A DNA stretch of 64,000 nucleotides from Spongilla lacustris (lineage: Eukaryota > Porifera > Demospongiae > Spongillida > Spongillidae): the NCBI GenBank assembly GCA_949361645.1, contig OX442433.1, positions 3,591,720 to 3,655,719 on the forward strand. The letters run 5' to 3'. The notes beneath the pieces were generated by a model. That model was given only the letters and a program-made list of their open reading frames with translations. It was not told where the DNA came from and did not search any database. A program made the position numbers and the translations under genes. The first letter of the stretch is position 1, and each line of letters opens with the position of its first letter. This document shows positions 39,364 to 51,262 of the stretch, one piece after another.

Positions 39364-40521
39364 CAGAGATTATATATAGAGGGATTGGAAACGAGCCTAA
39401 TTAACACTAAGTAACAGCTGCCATCCCCACCTGAATCCTTACAATTCCAAGCTGTCAGCACAAGTCAACTTTGTTCTTTGGACTATGTGCAATGGCAATA
39501 AAAGACACACAAAAGAAACTCACAAATCACAGTTCATTAAATTTAAAGTACAATGTACTGCACATTAAAAAAAAAATCACAAATCATAGATTCTGAAGAC
39601 AGGAGCAGGAGATCTGACAGGGACAACAACCTTACTCTGGCTGAACACGTTATTGTCCAGCAGAACGCAGATGTGATACAAATCGGCGAAACTGCGTATA
39701 CCAAGGGCTGCGGATCCTAGTATTAACACGCGAGGAAAAAACTTCAAAGGATTGAACATGCCAACACAGTGACTGAGTTCTGTACTGAGATCCAGAGATA
39801 CAAAGGCCGAGGGATACATTAAACAACCATGTTCTGGCTAGGAATACGTACACTTGGTGTGTACGGGCGTCCCCAGCCTCCCGCTGCAGGCGCTTCTCAT
39901 ACTTTCGATGTCGCGCCAACTGAAATTTTGATTTTTCAATCACCTTTGAAAAGGGATATGTTATAAAACATATGTTTTTAGTCGAAAAACTTACGGCTAC
40001 GCCACTTTCCAATCTTCAAGCAACACGACAAAACAGGTTACACGGTCGTGGCCATCACAACACCGATGAAACTGTCAGCCAAAGTGTGTATGTCCAATAA
40101 CGCACAGTAGCGATTCTAAAAATTCCACACACATAAAAACCCCCCTACGCCACTTTTCATGCTTATTCCATCATACACACCGCGTTTGGTTACAAAACGC
40201 GGTGTAGCTGAGCAGATACTGTCGGCCAAAAAACTGCCCTACAAAATTAACAATTTATTTGACAAAAGCCTTTATAACTCGCCAGACGAGGACTCGTAGA
40301 CCACAAAAATGATTAAGCAGGTAGTCAATACATGTAGGAGCTAGATTCAAAAAACAAAACCGTACCTTCTCGAATGGATTTAGTGGTTTTGGTGCTTTTA
40401 GCTCACTTTTCTTCACCCACGTAAAGGTGTTATTAACACGAGGTCGGATGGTTCGCGTGACATGCCTATTCTATGTATGGCGCACGTGACTCGTTTCCAA
40501 TCCCTCTATATATAATCTCTG
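39364..40521. mobile_element. 1158-bp inverted-repeat element inside RT fragment
   Basis: CAGAGATTATATATAGAGGG at the left and its inverse at the right bound the segment, and retroelement sequence continues on both sides. The interior has a possible minus-strand exon (about 39840-39925, RHRKYEKRLQREAGDA after a TTTCAG acceptor) and a frame at 39577-39819 that I do not recognise. The target duplication is unclear. Confidence 0.7.
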
Positions 40522-40780
40522 TTGGTCAATGCTTGGGAAAGGACAAAACCACAAGCCTTCGATGTTACTGTTGCCTCCCCACTCACTCCTGCCACTTTGT
40601 TGCAGCCTACACAGCAGAGTGCCGAAAGTACACTCATCCAATGACCCAAAGTGTCAGGAGTTAGGGTGGGTATGTGTTCCTCTGGCAGTGAAATCTTATG
40701 GAAACTGGGGCAAAGAGGCCCAGAACACCTTTGCTAGACTAGCTTCTTATCCACTCGATCTCCCTGCACTGCCCTAAGTC
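40522..40780 (+). pseudogene. RT retroelement endonuclease fragment, continued
   Basis: Resumes with KPQAFDVTVASPLTPA (the D-x-x-V motif of the endonuclease-like domain), then CQELGWVCVPLAVKSYGNWG. A frameshift separates these blocks. Confidence 0.65.
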
Positions 40781-40999
40781 ATAGGTCTTGACAGAGAATT
40801 ATGGGCCATTGAATATCTCATTAGTGAGGTCAGTAGCTAGGGCAATCCTGTCCAGAAGATGTGTTCCAGGTTCACTTAATTAGCAGGTTTAGAGTTGAAC
40901 TGTAGACCTATGGTGATCGATATGTAATACATAATACTGCTGCTGTGTCTCCTGTGTATGCTTGTAATAATAGTATTGCTGCTATAATTATGATAATAA

Positions 41000-41870
41000 T
41001 GTTTTTTTCTTCTTTTATAAAAAATCTAAGGTTAAAAATAGTTTAAAAGCTACAAGAGTCTGGGCCATAACAGCTCTCACGATCGACCGAGTCAAGGTGA
41101 GATTAAGTTTGCTGAATATTTCAAAGACAAGGATACTCTTCAGTGGATTTAGATGAGCCAATGGCAAGCAAGTAGCTAGGCGGGAAAATGTGTCCCTAGC
41201 CTCATTCCACCAATTCCCATAGGTCTCAACTACCATATATAGGGACACACACCCACATTTGCGGTCATAAACCCTATGCTTGTAGGCTTCTGCTGCTGGA
41301 GCTGTGGAGCCTATACTGTTATGGTTAGCAGCATTAGGAATGTTGAAGGTTTAGGGTGAAAACGCCACGCCGACAAGGCTGTTCCACTGGTTAGGGTCGA
41401 ACTTTCAACCCGGAAGCCAAATCCGGTTCAAATTACACCCCCGGTGCCATTGCGACACTCTTCATTGAAAAAAACGGGCACCCAAATAAAACTTGAACCA
41501 CCTCATCCCGAGTCCCCTTCAGGGACGAGGCACCTTCAGCGCCACACACAATACCCCTGATGTGGTGCATGCTTGATCCAGTGATGCAACAGAGAGGGGT
41601 ACCGTCAAGCTGGGGGGAGTTTATAACGTTTGCCAAACTGGACAAAATTATTTCATCATCATATATGTGAGCCAGTCTACAAAAACTATCCCACACACAA
41701 AGTAGGTTGAAAGCCACTTGGGGGTCAATGATGGCAACATTATCAAGCTTGGAAAGCAACTTTAAGACCTCAACCCACTTGGAGGCAATTAATTTAGCAC
41801 AGTGGATATAGTCACCAATAGGAGCACCAAGGATATCCAGGTTGGAAGAGTGAGAGGCTTTCACAAGGGG
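41000..41870 (-). pseudogene. RT retroelement fragment, opposite strand
   Basis: Minus-strand frames give NLDILGAPIGDYIHCAKLIA (the segment after the RT active site) at about 41850-41430 and AVETYGNWWNEARDTFSRLA, the end of the family protein, at about 41240-41030. The order and the missing middle show a deleted, inverted copy beside the plus-strand copies. Confidence 0.65.
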
Positions 41871-42179
41871 CCCATGTCCTGAATGATGGTGAGTGCCCTG
41901 AGCAGTGATTACTTAGTCCCAGCTAAACCCCATCATCCAGGAACCATGCCTGGTACAATAAGTTAAGGCAGTCATCATGCCTAATGGATGAAACAAAAGA
42001 GGGTGAGCCCCATAACATCACTCTGCCCGGGGAAAAAAAATTGAAAGAATGAAAGAAGTTCTTCTCAGTAGACAAGGTTTAAGGCATTCCTCATATCAAT
42101 CTCAATGATGGCACTGACCAATAATGCTCAATGCACTTACTGTCACATCACCACTCAATGTCAAAGTATTATCTTAAGT

Positions 42180-42370
42180 TAGTGTGACAGCTGGGTCTGC
42201 AGCTTACGCAGCAGTACAGAGAAAACACATTGCAAATGACCTCAATTGCAATATGCTAGGTTGGGTTTGCTGTAGAACATTATGGGTGCTGGGGATCAGA
42301 AGCACTATCCTGACTTGGATCATGTTTAGCTTTTCAGCTGCATTGTTCCAAATCTCGACTCTATGGGAGA
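42180..42370 (+). pseudogene. RT retroelement fragment
   Basis: VTAGSAAYAAVQRKHIANDL and the adjacent LGWVC match the block at 44119-44210 nearly exactly, so this is a short second copy. Confidence 0.55.
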
Positions 42371-42894
42371 CTTAGCAAAACTCTGGTGAGGGCTGTGTGG
42401 GCTAAAATGGAGGTCCAGGCTATGAATTCTTATAGTTTAGTTATTTTCACATTTGTGGAATTTTATATTCTAGGGTCTTATTTTATCTTGTACTTATGTC
42501 TTATTATATGCTATGTTATAATGAAGAAAAAAAAACCTAGTTCAGTACTAAGCACATCTCATTAGCAAATTGAAACATATGGATGCTGGGGAGCAGTGGC
42601 TAGATGATGTTTGTCTTGGATGGCAATCGCCTTGCAGTGAGAATGGGCTGGTCCCTTTCCAAAGCTATCACCAGTTTGTATTGTAATTTGTAGGCTCAGC
42701 CTGGCTCTCATCAGAGAGCTATAATACCTGTCCAGGACTGTATCTATACTCAAGCATGAGAAGTTAGATTACTTGCATATTGTATATAATAAGTGGTGTA
42801 TGTAAAAATAAGAAAGTTATATATAAAATAATGATTTATTAGTATTATTTAATATAGCTTCACTAGTGTTAAGGGCAACACCCAGTTCTATTCC

Positions 42895-44260
42895 ACCAAA
42901 TGGGTATCATCACCTCAGAGATGAGTGTTCAGCAGGGTGATCCCCTAGGTCCTCTCCGTTTTTGTTTGGTGCTGCAGAAGATTTTATCTACCATTGGAGT
43001 GGACCCTACCTGCAACGGCCTAAAATTTCATTCTTGGTACATAAATGACGGTGCTGTGGCTGGACCCACACAAGCAGTGAAGCAGGTCATCTCCATCCTA
43101 CATAGCCAAGGAACAGACCCAAAGGTGGTCCTTGGGTCTGTTCCTCAACACATCAAAGTGTGAGCTTTTTTTAGCAAGAGTGATCTCAGCACGTTCCCTC
43201 CAGACATGAAGAGGTCCAGTGTACCAAATATCGAGATCCTTGGTGCCCCTATTGGTGATGACAACTTCTGTGCTAATTTTGTGGCTCAGAAGCGGGAAAA
43301 AAGCTGGTAAGCTGCTTACCCATCTTGAGTAAGTTGGAGTGGTTGACCCACAAGTGGGCTTGCTTCTTCTACGCCATTGTGGCAGCTTGTCCATTTAGCC
43401 CGATCCACACCTCCGTCCTTGGTAGTAGAAGCATTGAAGGGATATGATGATGATGTCCGCCAATGATTTTCAGAACGTACCTCTATTGCTTACAAGCCCA
43501 GGACTAGGCCTTCGTTCCTTGTCACATCATTCCTCGACTGCTTACATAGCCTCTTTGAGTGCATCTGGCCAGGGATTTACAGATGATCGGCACCTCAATC
43601 ATTCAATCCAGCTTTATGATGCCATCCTTTCTACATCTGACACCATCTCAGCCATTGACATCACAGACTCAATGCATGGGCAAAGGGTTTTGTCTTCCAA
43701 GATTGAAGACCATCAGTTCCCTTTGGAAAGGTATAACTCTGCCTCCATGCCTGATAAAGCTCATCTACACTCCATATCATCACCCCATGCTTCAGCTTGG
43801 TTATCTGTAATACCCTCACCAGGATCACAGTCCCACCTTGAGGCCAATGAATTTCAAATTGCTTTGAAGTGGTGGTGTCTCAGAAGGTTCTACATGTGTG
43901 TATTGCCCTAACCATTCACTGGATCACCTTGGCCATCACTCCCTGACATGCAACCATGGTGGTGATGTGGTTACTCGCCACAACAGATTAAGGGATGTTT
44001 TAGTGGAGTATTGTCACCTAGCTGATGTTCTGATTCCTAATTGGTCATTAGGCAAGCCAGTTGCACTTGACCTTACTGTTACATCACTGATCAATGCTGA
44101 AATCATTTCCAAAGCGAGTGTGACAGCTGGGTCTGCAGCTTATGCAGCAGAACAAAGAAAACACATTGCAAATGACCACAAGTGCAATGAGCTGGGTTGG
44201 GTCTGTGTCCCCCTGGCTGTAGAACTTTATGGGTGTTAGGGATCAGAGGCCAGGCAAACT
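42895..44260 (+). pseudogene. RT retroelement with endonuclease-like C-terminus
   Basis: The most complete copy. The RT core at 42900-43163 shows SVQQGDPLGPLRFCLVLQK and a changed active-site box, WYINDGAV, where family members have a D-D pair. The middle part (43444-43911) follows in other frames, with SPHASAWLSV. The C-terminal domain (43898-44239) has HHSLTCNHGGDVVTRHNRLR, KPVALDLTVTS and ELGWVCVPLAVE. Several frameshifts make it dead. I place it as a non-LTR-like RT element with a restriction-like endonuclease; the clade is unassigned. Confidence 0.7.
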
Positions 44261-44261
44261 C

Positions 44262-45068
44262 TATCTTGACTTGGATCACATTTAGCTTGTCAGCTGCATT
44301 GTTCCAAATCCCAGGCTACCACCTGACTGTATGGAAATCTGAGCATAACACTGGTATGGGCAAATGCTAGAGCTCTGCTAGCAAGGTGTGCAGGCTGTAA
44401 GGATGGTCCAGGCGATGATTTCTTAGAATAGGTTTTCATATTTGTGTATATTATAATTTAATATGTATATTTTTAAATATAAAATTACACAAATGTGTGT
44501 GCCTTGTATGTCTTAACTATAATAAACACATATGTACTGAAATCCTAATAGTTTACCTTTCTCAATGGCGGGTACATTTTTTAAGTTATAGAAATAATCA
44601 TATTTCACTGATGCGGTTACATGTATAACCCTCTACTTATTCTCTAATTGGTGCACCTTAAAAGCATGAATATTGTATATACTGCAGAAGAGTTTATTGT
44701 ATTACAATGAAACACCATCCCGTGCTGCAGCATGCATGTATTAACACCATTCATGCAGCATGCATGCATAGATTATTATCTCTCTATATGAAATAGTCAC
44801 TCTCTTCTTCCGCACAGCCGTTGCACTCACTTGCTCTAGTGATAGTTTTAACTAATCTGTAGAGCTCTCGCTCGGAATATCACTAGCTGAAATCCTGCAA
44901 GCCGGTTCACACATCCCTCCAAGCATGGATTTAAATTATAAAACTGATACATTTTGCATAAACAATTGATGCATAGCACATGCACGCGTAGTTGACACTA
45001 GCTTAAACAAAGTGCGCATAAATAACGTTCAGCGGAGAGGAGAACTCGATCATAGCCAATATCTATAT
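44262..45068. other. No gene seen
   Basis: Space between the retroelement and the stop of the RING gene. It contains GCATGCATG-type short palindromes only. Confidence 0.5.
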
Positions 45069-46337
45069 TCAGCTGTCCTGCGACGTCATTGTTTCTTCGA
45101 CCGTCAAGGATCTGACACCCTCCAAAAAGTCGTCAAGACCCAAAATCCTCATTGTTTCGTTGTAGCCTCTCTCGCACCTGCATCGTGGACAGTACTTTGT
45201 AAGAGCATCTGACCCGGAATACCAGCCATTAACGCAGGTTTCACATCCGATTATACTCTTGCAACACTTTGAGAGGATGATAGGAGGCGTCATGCAATTC
45301 CTACAAATATGGCACAGAAACGACTCATTAAGTAGCCGTTTCAGACCCAGGGGCATTTTTAAATCCCTTGTTAGAGCCAGCACCATGTTTGTATTCTCCT
45401 TTATACTCGCAACGTCGCGCTTCAGCTCGTGTAGCTGTTCAGTTGTACACGTCGTACTTGGAGAGGCCGCACTTGCATTTGTAAATTCTACCATCTTCAG
45501 CCGTTTTGTAGCCCGTTGCTCCATCACTTGCTGAAGGTCTTCTTCCAGGACGGCATAAAACTTGCGTGCACTGGCTTTCCAAAACTTCAAGCCTATGTTA
45601 ATTAGTCATACACACAAACCGCTGCATGTTATCGCACAAATTACCTATACATACCTTCCGTTCCGGTGGACTCCTTTAATTCTAGCCCATCGCAGGTAAC
45701 GATTATATAGTCGTCCCCAACGTGCTCTTTCACTTGGGCAAGGATGTAGGGCAGCGTCGCAGTTGTCTCCGTGATGGAGACAAATATTTGCTCTCGCTTT
45801 TCAAAAGCTATTTTTTCAGCAGGACGGGTCATCTTGGCCACAATTATTTTCAAAGCCACTGCTGACCCTTTCCGCTTCGAGGTAGTAGTGGCCATTGACA
45901 CCACTGATTGAAATCCAGAGTAGGATCCGCGCTTTGGAAGTGCAGACATCGTCAGAGCGGGTAATCCGGCTATAGTTGATGGGCCGGGAGAACCGAATTT
46001 TACCACTTCAGCTGCGGGGAGATGTGGTGATACTGCTGGCGGTCCTTCAACGATAAGATGAGCGAAATCGTGGTGCGAGCTTAAATTGAATTCTCCGTTT
46101 TCAGAAGGCCAAAATGCCGATTCGAAAAATCGCACCTTAGCCACACTCCTTGAGGTTGTATCTACATGTTCAACGGCAAGATGGAATGGGTAAAGATCAT
46201 GATCAGATTTAAATGAAGACATATACCTGGAACATTTGACCTATTTGTCTGGACGATAACTTTCCATCTACAGCTAAAATGGTGTATTCACGCTCTCCCA
46301 TGGACAGAACAAGCGTTTTATCAGTCTCTGCAGACAT
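45069..46337 (-). CDS. RING-finger companion gene of the IS3EU-like element
   Basis: Three exons with consistent phases: 46227-46337 (37 codons from ATG, ending CAG|GTATATG), 45655-46135 and 45069-45592, about 371 residues in all. The middle contains a Lys-rich stretch and a beta-rich segment (YIIVTCDGLELKESTGTEG). A coiled-coil-like helix with LHELKRDVASIKENTN follows. The C-terminus is a zinc-binding RING-type domain: CHICRNCMTPPIILSKCC, GCETCVNGWY and YCPRCRCE. RING domains often act as E3 ubiquitin ligases, but enzymatic activity is inference. The acceptor at 46136 has a weak pyrimidine tract and was chosen because it keeps phase. The gene is divergent from the integrase and looks intact. 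Confidence 0.8.
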
Positions 46338-46655
46338 CGATATCTTCGTCAGGTCAGTCGACTGCACAATGAACACGTGCAAAGGCTTGTGATAGGTTAC
46401 TATCTACTGTATATTGGCGGTTGACATGCGCAGCTAGGGCGTTGCCACGCGGCCGGCTTGCAGTCAATCTGATTGGTTCCTCAGTAATAGGCGTGAGAGC
46501 ACGCGTGTTGCACCTTGCGATTAGTTGCTATATGACGCAAGGCGCGTTTCACCTTGCGATTGGTTGCTATATGACGCAAGGCGCGTTTCACCTTGCTTCG
46601 TGTTAACTGATGCGCGCGCATGCAGTGTGTATATTATTATTATTTTTTCCAAAAG
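46338..46655. promoter_or_regulatory. Bidirectional promoter, RING / integrase genes
   Basis: 318 bp separate the two start codons. It contains at least two inverted CCAAT boxes (GATTGGTT) and a tandem repeat of 39 bp (46511-46549, 46550-46588, partial third) with the core CACCTTGCGATTGGTTGC and TATGACGCAAGG. The repeated CCAAT-bearing units are good candidates for shared binding sites. Confidence 0.6.
46511..46596. repeat. 39-bp tandem repeat in shared promoter
   Basis: Two complete copies differing by one base (ATTAGTT versus ATTGGTT), plus 8 bp of a third. Confidence 0.9.
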
Positions 46656-48949
46656 ATGTCTCAACTGCAAAACTTTGAAGAATTTGTCAGGAAGCGAATT
46701 GTTGACGGTGGCGTTTCACACAAAGAGTTGAGCGAAGAGCTAAAACAATTGCACAGGTTCTCGGATAGCACAGCCACAGGCTTTAGCGTACGCAGCATCC
46801 AAAGATTCTGCCACGAGAAAGGTATCCACAAAGTCTCACACCTATCTCAAACACAATTGGAACAGGTGGTGATGGCTGGTGTTGGAATGGTAAGCACGCA
46901 GTATGCACGTGTTTAACATAGTCATAAGCGTTCAAAGTAACTCTGACTGGTAATAAGTACATGTACAATAAAAGTGCTAATAAGGAGTTTCAATATGTAG
47001 ATACGGTCTGGGGACGTAGTACGGTCTGGGGACGTAGCTTGGCACTTAGATGTTGTGGTTAACTATGCTTAATGTCTATTGTCCTGAATGTCCACCCGGG
47101 GGTACAATTGGACACCAGCAAAAAACGTTTTTGCCGTTCGGTCACGGAAGGGACCTGGCTGCATTTAACGGTACTGGCTTACAGAACAAGTCTTTCAGGA
47201 TCGGGCCGAGATAAGTAAGGCTTAAATCCTTTCGGAATACGTACTCGTAAAATGACTCGTGCTAGCGGACCTATCCATTACGCTGCGACCGATCCACACG
47301 GAGCGTAATGGATAGGTCCGCTAGAACAGCTCGTTCTACATGTACCAAAAGGATTTAAGCCTTGTTTATCTCGGCCCAATCCTGAATAGACTTGTACTAT
47401 ATAAGCCAGTACCGTTAAATACCACTAGGTCCCTTCCGTGACCGAACGGCAAAACCTTTTTTGCTGTCCACCCGGGTATACAATTGTACCCCCGGGTGCA
47501 TTCAGGACAATAGACATTAAAGAAACTCTATATAGGTTGGCCCCTCGTATGGACGGAAGACTATGTGTGGATTCCTTGCCTCTCAAGGCATAAAGATTCC
47601 CGAAGGACGGGTTGGCGAGGCACTTAAGACTGTTCGTCCTGATTACCACCAAAGAAGGGTTGTTGGAGCGTCGGGCAGCTTAAATCCACAGCCATACAGA
47701 GCTGAGTACTTCGGTGAAAAATTACACATTGACCAAAATGAGAAGTTAGTGATGTACGGAGTTACCCATGTATGTGCCATCGATGGCTATTCCGGAAAGA
47801 TAGTGGGTTTCATCTGTCTGCCCGTGAAAAACACTGTTGAGATATATAAGCATCTGTTGAGGTAATTATATTTGAAGATTAAATCAGTTGCATGTACATA
47901 AATACCTGATACAATGATACTACTAGACCGATTCTATTGGAGCACGGACTGTTCGACCAAATACGTGTTGACCATGGAAGGGAGTGGACGCTCTGCCTAT
48001 TTGTACAGGAGACGCTGGCTCACCTGCGGCACAATGTCGAGAAACCGCCTCACAGGCAAACGACATCGACACTGGTATGAAATACATGTATAATGCACGA
48101 CGTACGCTATAACTGCAGTAAATAATTACCGTTATTTAATATGGTTTATAAAAATTTTACATGCAGAATCACGCAATCGAACGCTACTGGCCAGAAGTTA
48201 ATCGCAGAGTCAATTATCCGATCAAATCATGCCTTATTCAGATGGAGGAACATGGAGATTTCAATCTGGACTCTATGGTTCATCGTTATTGCGTATCATG
48301 GATATCACTGAATGTTGCAGTTGTGGGTATCAGATATTTTGTAGGAGCGTGGAATTCCCACTACATACCTGGTGAGAAATTATAAAAACGATGTGTATTC
48401 ATGCATCCTGGCCTAGTTTCCATGCAAATTTGAATTTTTGCTTTTTCAATTATAAGATTTGAACCATTTATAATAATGAGCTGTGATAATACAAATTGGA
48501 TTTTCACACCCAGCCACTATTTCATTAATAAAATAATACTACTAAGCTGAAATGCCGGCTTTTTGTAGTACAAATCCAATGCAGAATTTTATGGATTACC
48601 TATACCAGTTTATGTAATAGGTTCTTATTGGTTGGGAAGATCAGTTCTGAATCATATTTATGCATTTTCACCGGTGATTTGCAGAACCTAACAGTTCGGA
48701 AGCATTAGTTCCCTAAAGGTTAAAACCATTTCATGAGTGACAGGTCAGATCGGTCCATGTATACACGGAGGGTCTTTTGGGTTCAATTGTCAATGCAATG
48801 CTGCATGTGATCGAGCTAAATTTGTCGCCTAAATTCATCGCATCGCAAAGCATTGAGAAATGAATTAAGTATCGGCCAGCGTCTTTATCAATATAATAAA
48901 CAGTGCTCCATCTGCAACAGAATAATGGTCCACAGTATACTATTTTAGA

Positions 48950-49004
<55 letters not shown>

Positions 49005-49970
49005 GTGTGTGTGAGTGTTGTGAAGATTACACTGCTTCCAGACTATTAATACTTAGGCCATAAATTGAATTCAATCAAGTGCAACATTGGCAATCAAGCC
49101 CAAAAGGCCCTCCCTTGTATAAAAAGAAATATACGAGAAATTAAATTATGGAAAAGTAACAAGCCCCAGGTCGTTGGGGTGTCCATATAATGTTTAATGA
49201 TATTTTTGGCAGTTAGGTATCACCCTTTAAAAATATTGAAAAGTTGGAAATCAAAGCCATTTGTGTCTCGCTTTAGGATTTCTCCGTATATCGTGTGAAA
49301 GTTGCAAAGTGGGTGGGAGAGCTCGCTCCCATTCACCCTTAAGATTATAGTTAAATGACAATCATTTGGTTTGACCTGTTTACATGCATTATGTTTTTGT
49401 AAGGTACATATCAAAAAGTGGATTCCTTTTCCACTGGTGGTGTAATATAATGAGGGATGTATAAGGTATGTTAGTAACAGCTTCGTGATTACATGTATTG
49501 ATATTTGAATACATCATGATTATTGTGGTTTGAATAGTTTCTTATAAACAATGTTAAAATGAATTAATACGTTTTGTAAGAATGAATGCAGGTTATATTG
49601 GTGTATTATCCCATGACTCATGAATGCCTAAATGATCCTAATATTTCAACTCCTGTGCATTGCCTGAATTTCAGGGAAGGGGATTCCAAATGAACGTGCA
49701 TCACACACCCGTGCAGTGAAGCTGCCTTCAGCAATCATTCCAGAACCAGAAACAGCTGCAACCCATTTTGAGTCATATGGTGGACACCTCACACGTGAGA
49801 GTATGTTTGGATACGATCCTTTGATGGACCGAGACGACTTGTGTGAGCAACGGAATCATAACTTTCGCATTTCATTCCCTGATTTCGAAAGTATTCACCA
49901 CAACATTTGCAACAACAATAGCAATCCCTTTAGAAATTCCTTGCTTCTTTACATAGCCTTAACAGAATGA
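46656..49970 (+). CDS. IS3EU-like integrase-type DDE transposase
   Basis: Five exons with consistent phases: 46656-46889, 47536-47861, 47927-48074, 48167-48371 and 49675-49970, about 404 residues to a TGA. The N-terminal exon has a helix-turn-helix-like region (VSHKELSEELKQL and SVRSIQRFCHEKGI). Exon 2 begins GPSYGRKTMCGFLASQGIKI, like the IS3/IS481 pre-catalytic region. The catalytic residues are visible as KLHIDQNEK (D), IRVDHGREW (D) and NHAIERYWPEVN (E). A second part (SWISLNVAVVGIRYFVGAWN) follows. No stop or frameshift is seen, so this may be a functional transposase that cuts and joins the element's ends. Intron 1 carries a 444-bp palindromic MITE; intron 4 carries a TG repeat and old Tc1-like end fragments. 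Confidence 0.88.
47073..47516. mobile_element. 444-bp palindromic MITE, TTAA duplication
   Basis: Nearly the whole element folds back on itself: TGTCTATTGTCCTGAATG on the left, inverse on the right, with long arms of about 200 bp. TTAA flanks both sides (47069-47072, 47517-47520), as for piggyBac-mobilised elements. It lies in intron 1 of the integrase gene and would form a strong hairpin in the pre-mRNA. Confidence 0.8.
48620..49290. repeat. Tc1-like end remnants and (TG)n in intron 4
   Basis: GGTTGGGAAGATC near 48637 and TTTCTCCGTATATCGT near 49279 match the ends of the Tc1-like element and the segment at 8520-8770. A (TG)n run lies at about 48954-49003. Confidence 0.5.
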
Positions 49971-50632
49971 TTTTCAAGTATGTTGCATGCCGGTGCCAGA
50001 TAGATCCATGCATGCATTTTACTAATGATGCCATGCACTACAAATGATTGTTATACAATGATGATATTGCTTGCATGCTGCTTTTATAAAATTAATATAT
50101 GGTTTGGCATCTCACATGCAAGCTAGCACTCATATGAGCTCCAGTGAGCTCACACACCACTTCAAAGTTATACCTTTGAGCAAGAATTAAGGAATCATCC
50201 CAAAACTGGACGAACGTACCCATGGCCAGTGCAGCACAAGCACTTGAGTTGAGAATCACAACTGAGTACTGAAAGAGTTAGAAGAAAAAACTGCACAGAT
50301 CATCACTCTCTGGTTTATTATTATGCGCATGGTTTTGATCTTATAAATGCATGCGGATATCTGTACTATAGATATTGAAAGTTGCATGCAATACTACCAA
50401 CACCAGGCGTATATGTTGAATCTATTAAAATAATAAGTGCTGCTCAATGGAATGCATGCGGTCACATAACATTATGGAACTCCCATTTCGTGATACCGCG
50501 GTACTCGCCGACGGAGTTTACAGATATTCTCTTAAGTGTCAACGTTAACGCTGTCTGAACTTTATGGTATACATGAACACCCCCAGGCCCGCGGATGATG
50601 TTTCAAGTAAGGATGGCAAATGTTGTCCAAAC
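49971..50632. other. No gene seen, between integrase and right repeat
   Basis: No coding potential recognised. Contains many GCATGC palindromes. Confidence 0.5.
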
Positions 50633-50758
50633 AAGGTCACAAGAGGAAGTACCTTCGATTGTCTGCCAAACATATTTGTATGTGTATTTCTCTTTGCATG
50701 AGCATGTTTGAGTTTGCGTGCGTCGCCGTGTGTAGTCCGTATGCGTGTGGATGTGTGT

Positions 50759-50847
<89 letters not shown>

Positions 50848-51256
50848 TTTCTGTGGTCTTTCATCAGGCAGCTCCGTCTTTAACGGTACGATTTTGACTC
50901 GACAGTCACAGACTGAGGACTATAAAGCAAGATTGATTCGAACACTCGTACCCAGCATAACGGCCGTTATAGAGGGGGAGGGTTCCATGTCAAAGAGTCG
51001 GTTGAGTCGGTTCCATTCCAAAGAGAAAAGTAATGAAAAATGATAAATCAAACAACAGTTGCGCGAAACCGTGATTGAATATTTCAATTTTCTAATTTAA
51101 TTTGAAATTTTAAAATTGTAAACGTCACACAAAAATCAATTATTCTCTTAGCGAAATATATGGAAATCGACCAAAATTTGCAACTAATACGTCAAAATAG
51201 TGATTTTCAATTTATCGAACAATTGAAAAATTAGTTGGCGGTTTTATACACGGACC
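50633..51256. repeat. IS3EU-like element, right inverted repeat
   Basis: Inverse of the left repeat, with a (GA)n block at about 50761-50845. Divergence from the left copy is limited to scattered substitutions and microsatellite length. Confidence 0.85.
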
Positions 51257-51262
51257 GATAAC

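Larger units (their letters stand above)
37980..51256. mobile_element. IS3EU-like DNA transposon, 13277 bp, 6-bp duplication
   Basis: The ends are inverted copies beginning GGTCCGTGTATAAAACCGCC, flanked by a perfect GATAAC duplication (37974-37979 and 51257-51262). The inverted repeats run about 566 bp (left) and about 620 bp (right). The cargo is a five-exon integrase-type transposase (plus strand) and a three-exon RING-finger gene (minus strand), back to back. An RT-retroelement cluster fills 38.9-44.3 kb and enlarges the element. Integrase-like DDE transposons with 6-bp duplications and IS3/IS481-like catalytic cores are known as IS3EU. Polinton/Maverick also makes 6-bp duplications, but no polymerase B, capsid or ATPase gene is visible. 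Confidence 0.88.

Noticed and set aside
37980..51256. Polinton/Maverick identity for the large element
   Set aside because: The 6-bp duplication fits, but no protein-primed polymerase, packaging ATPase, protease or capsid gene is visible and the integrase looks IS3/IS481-like.
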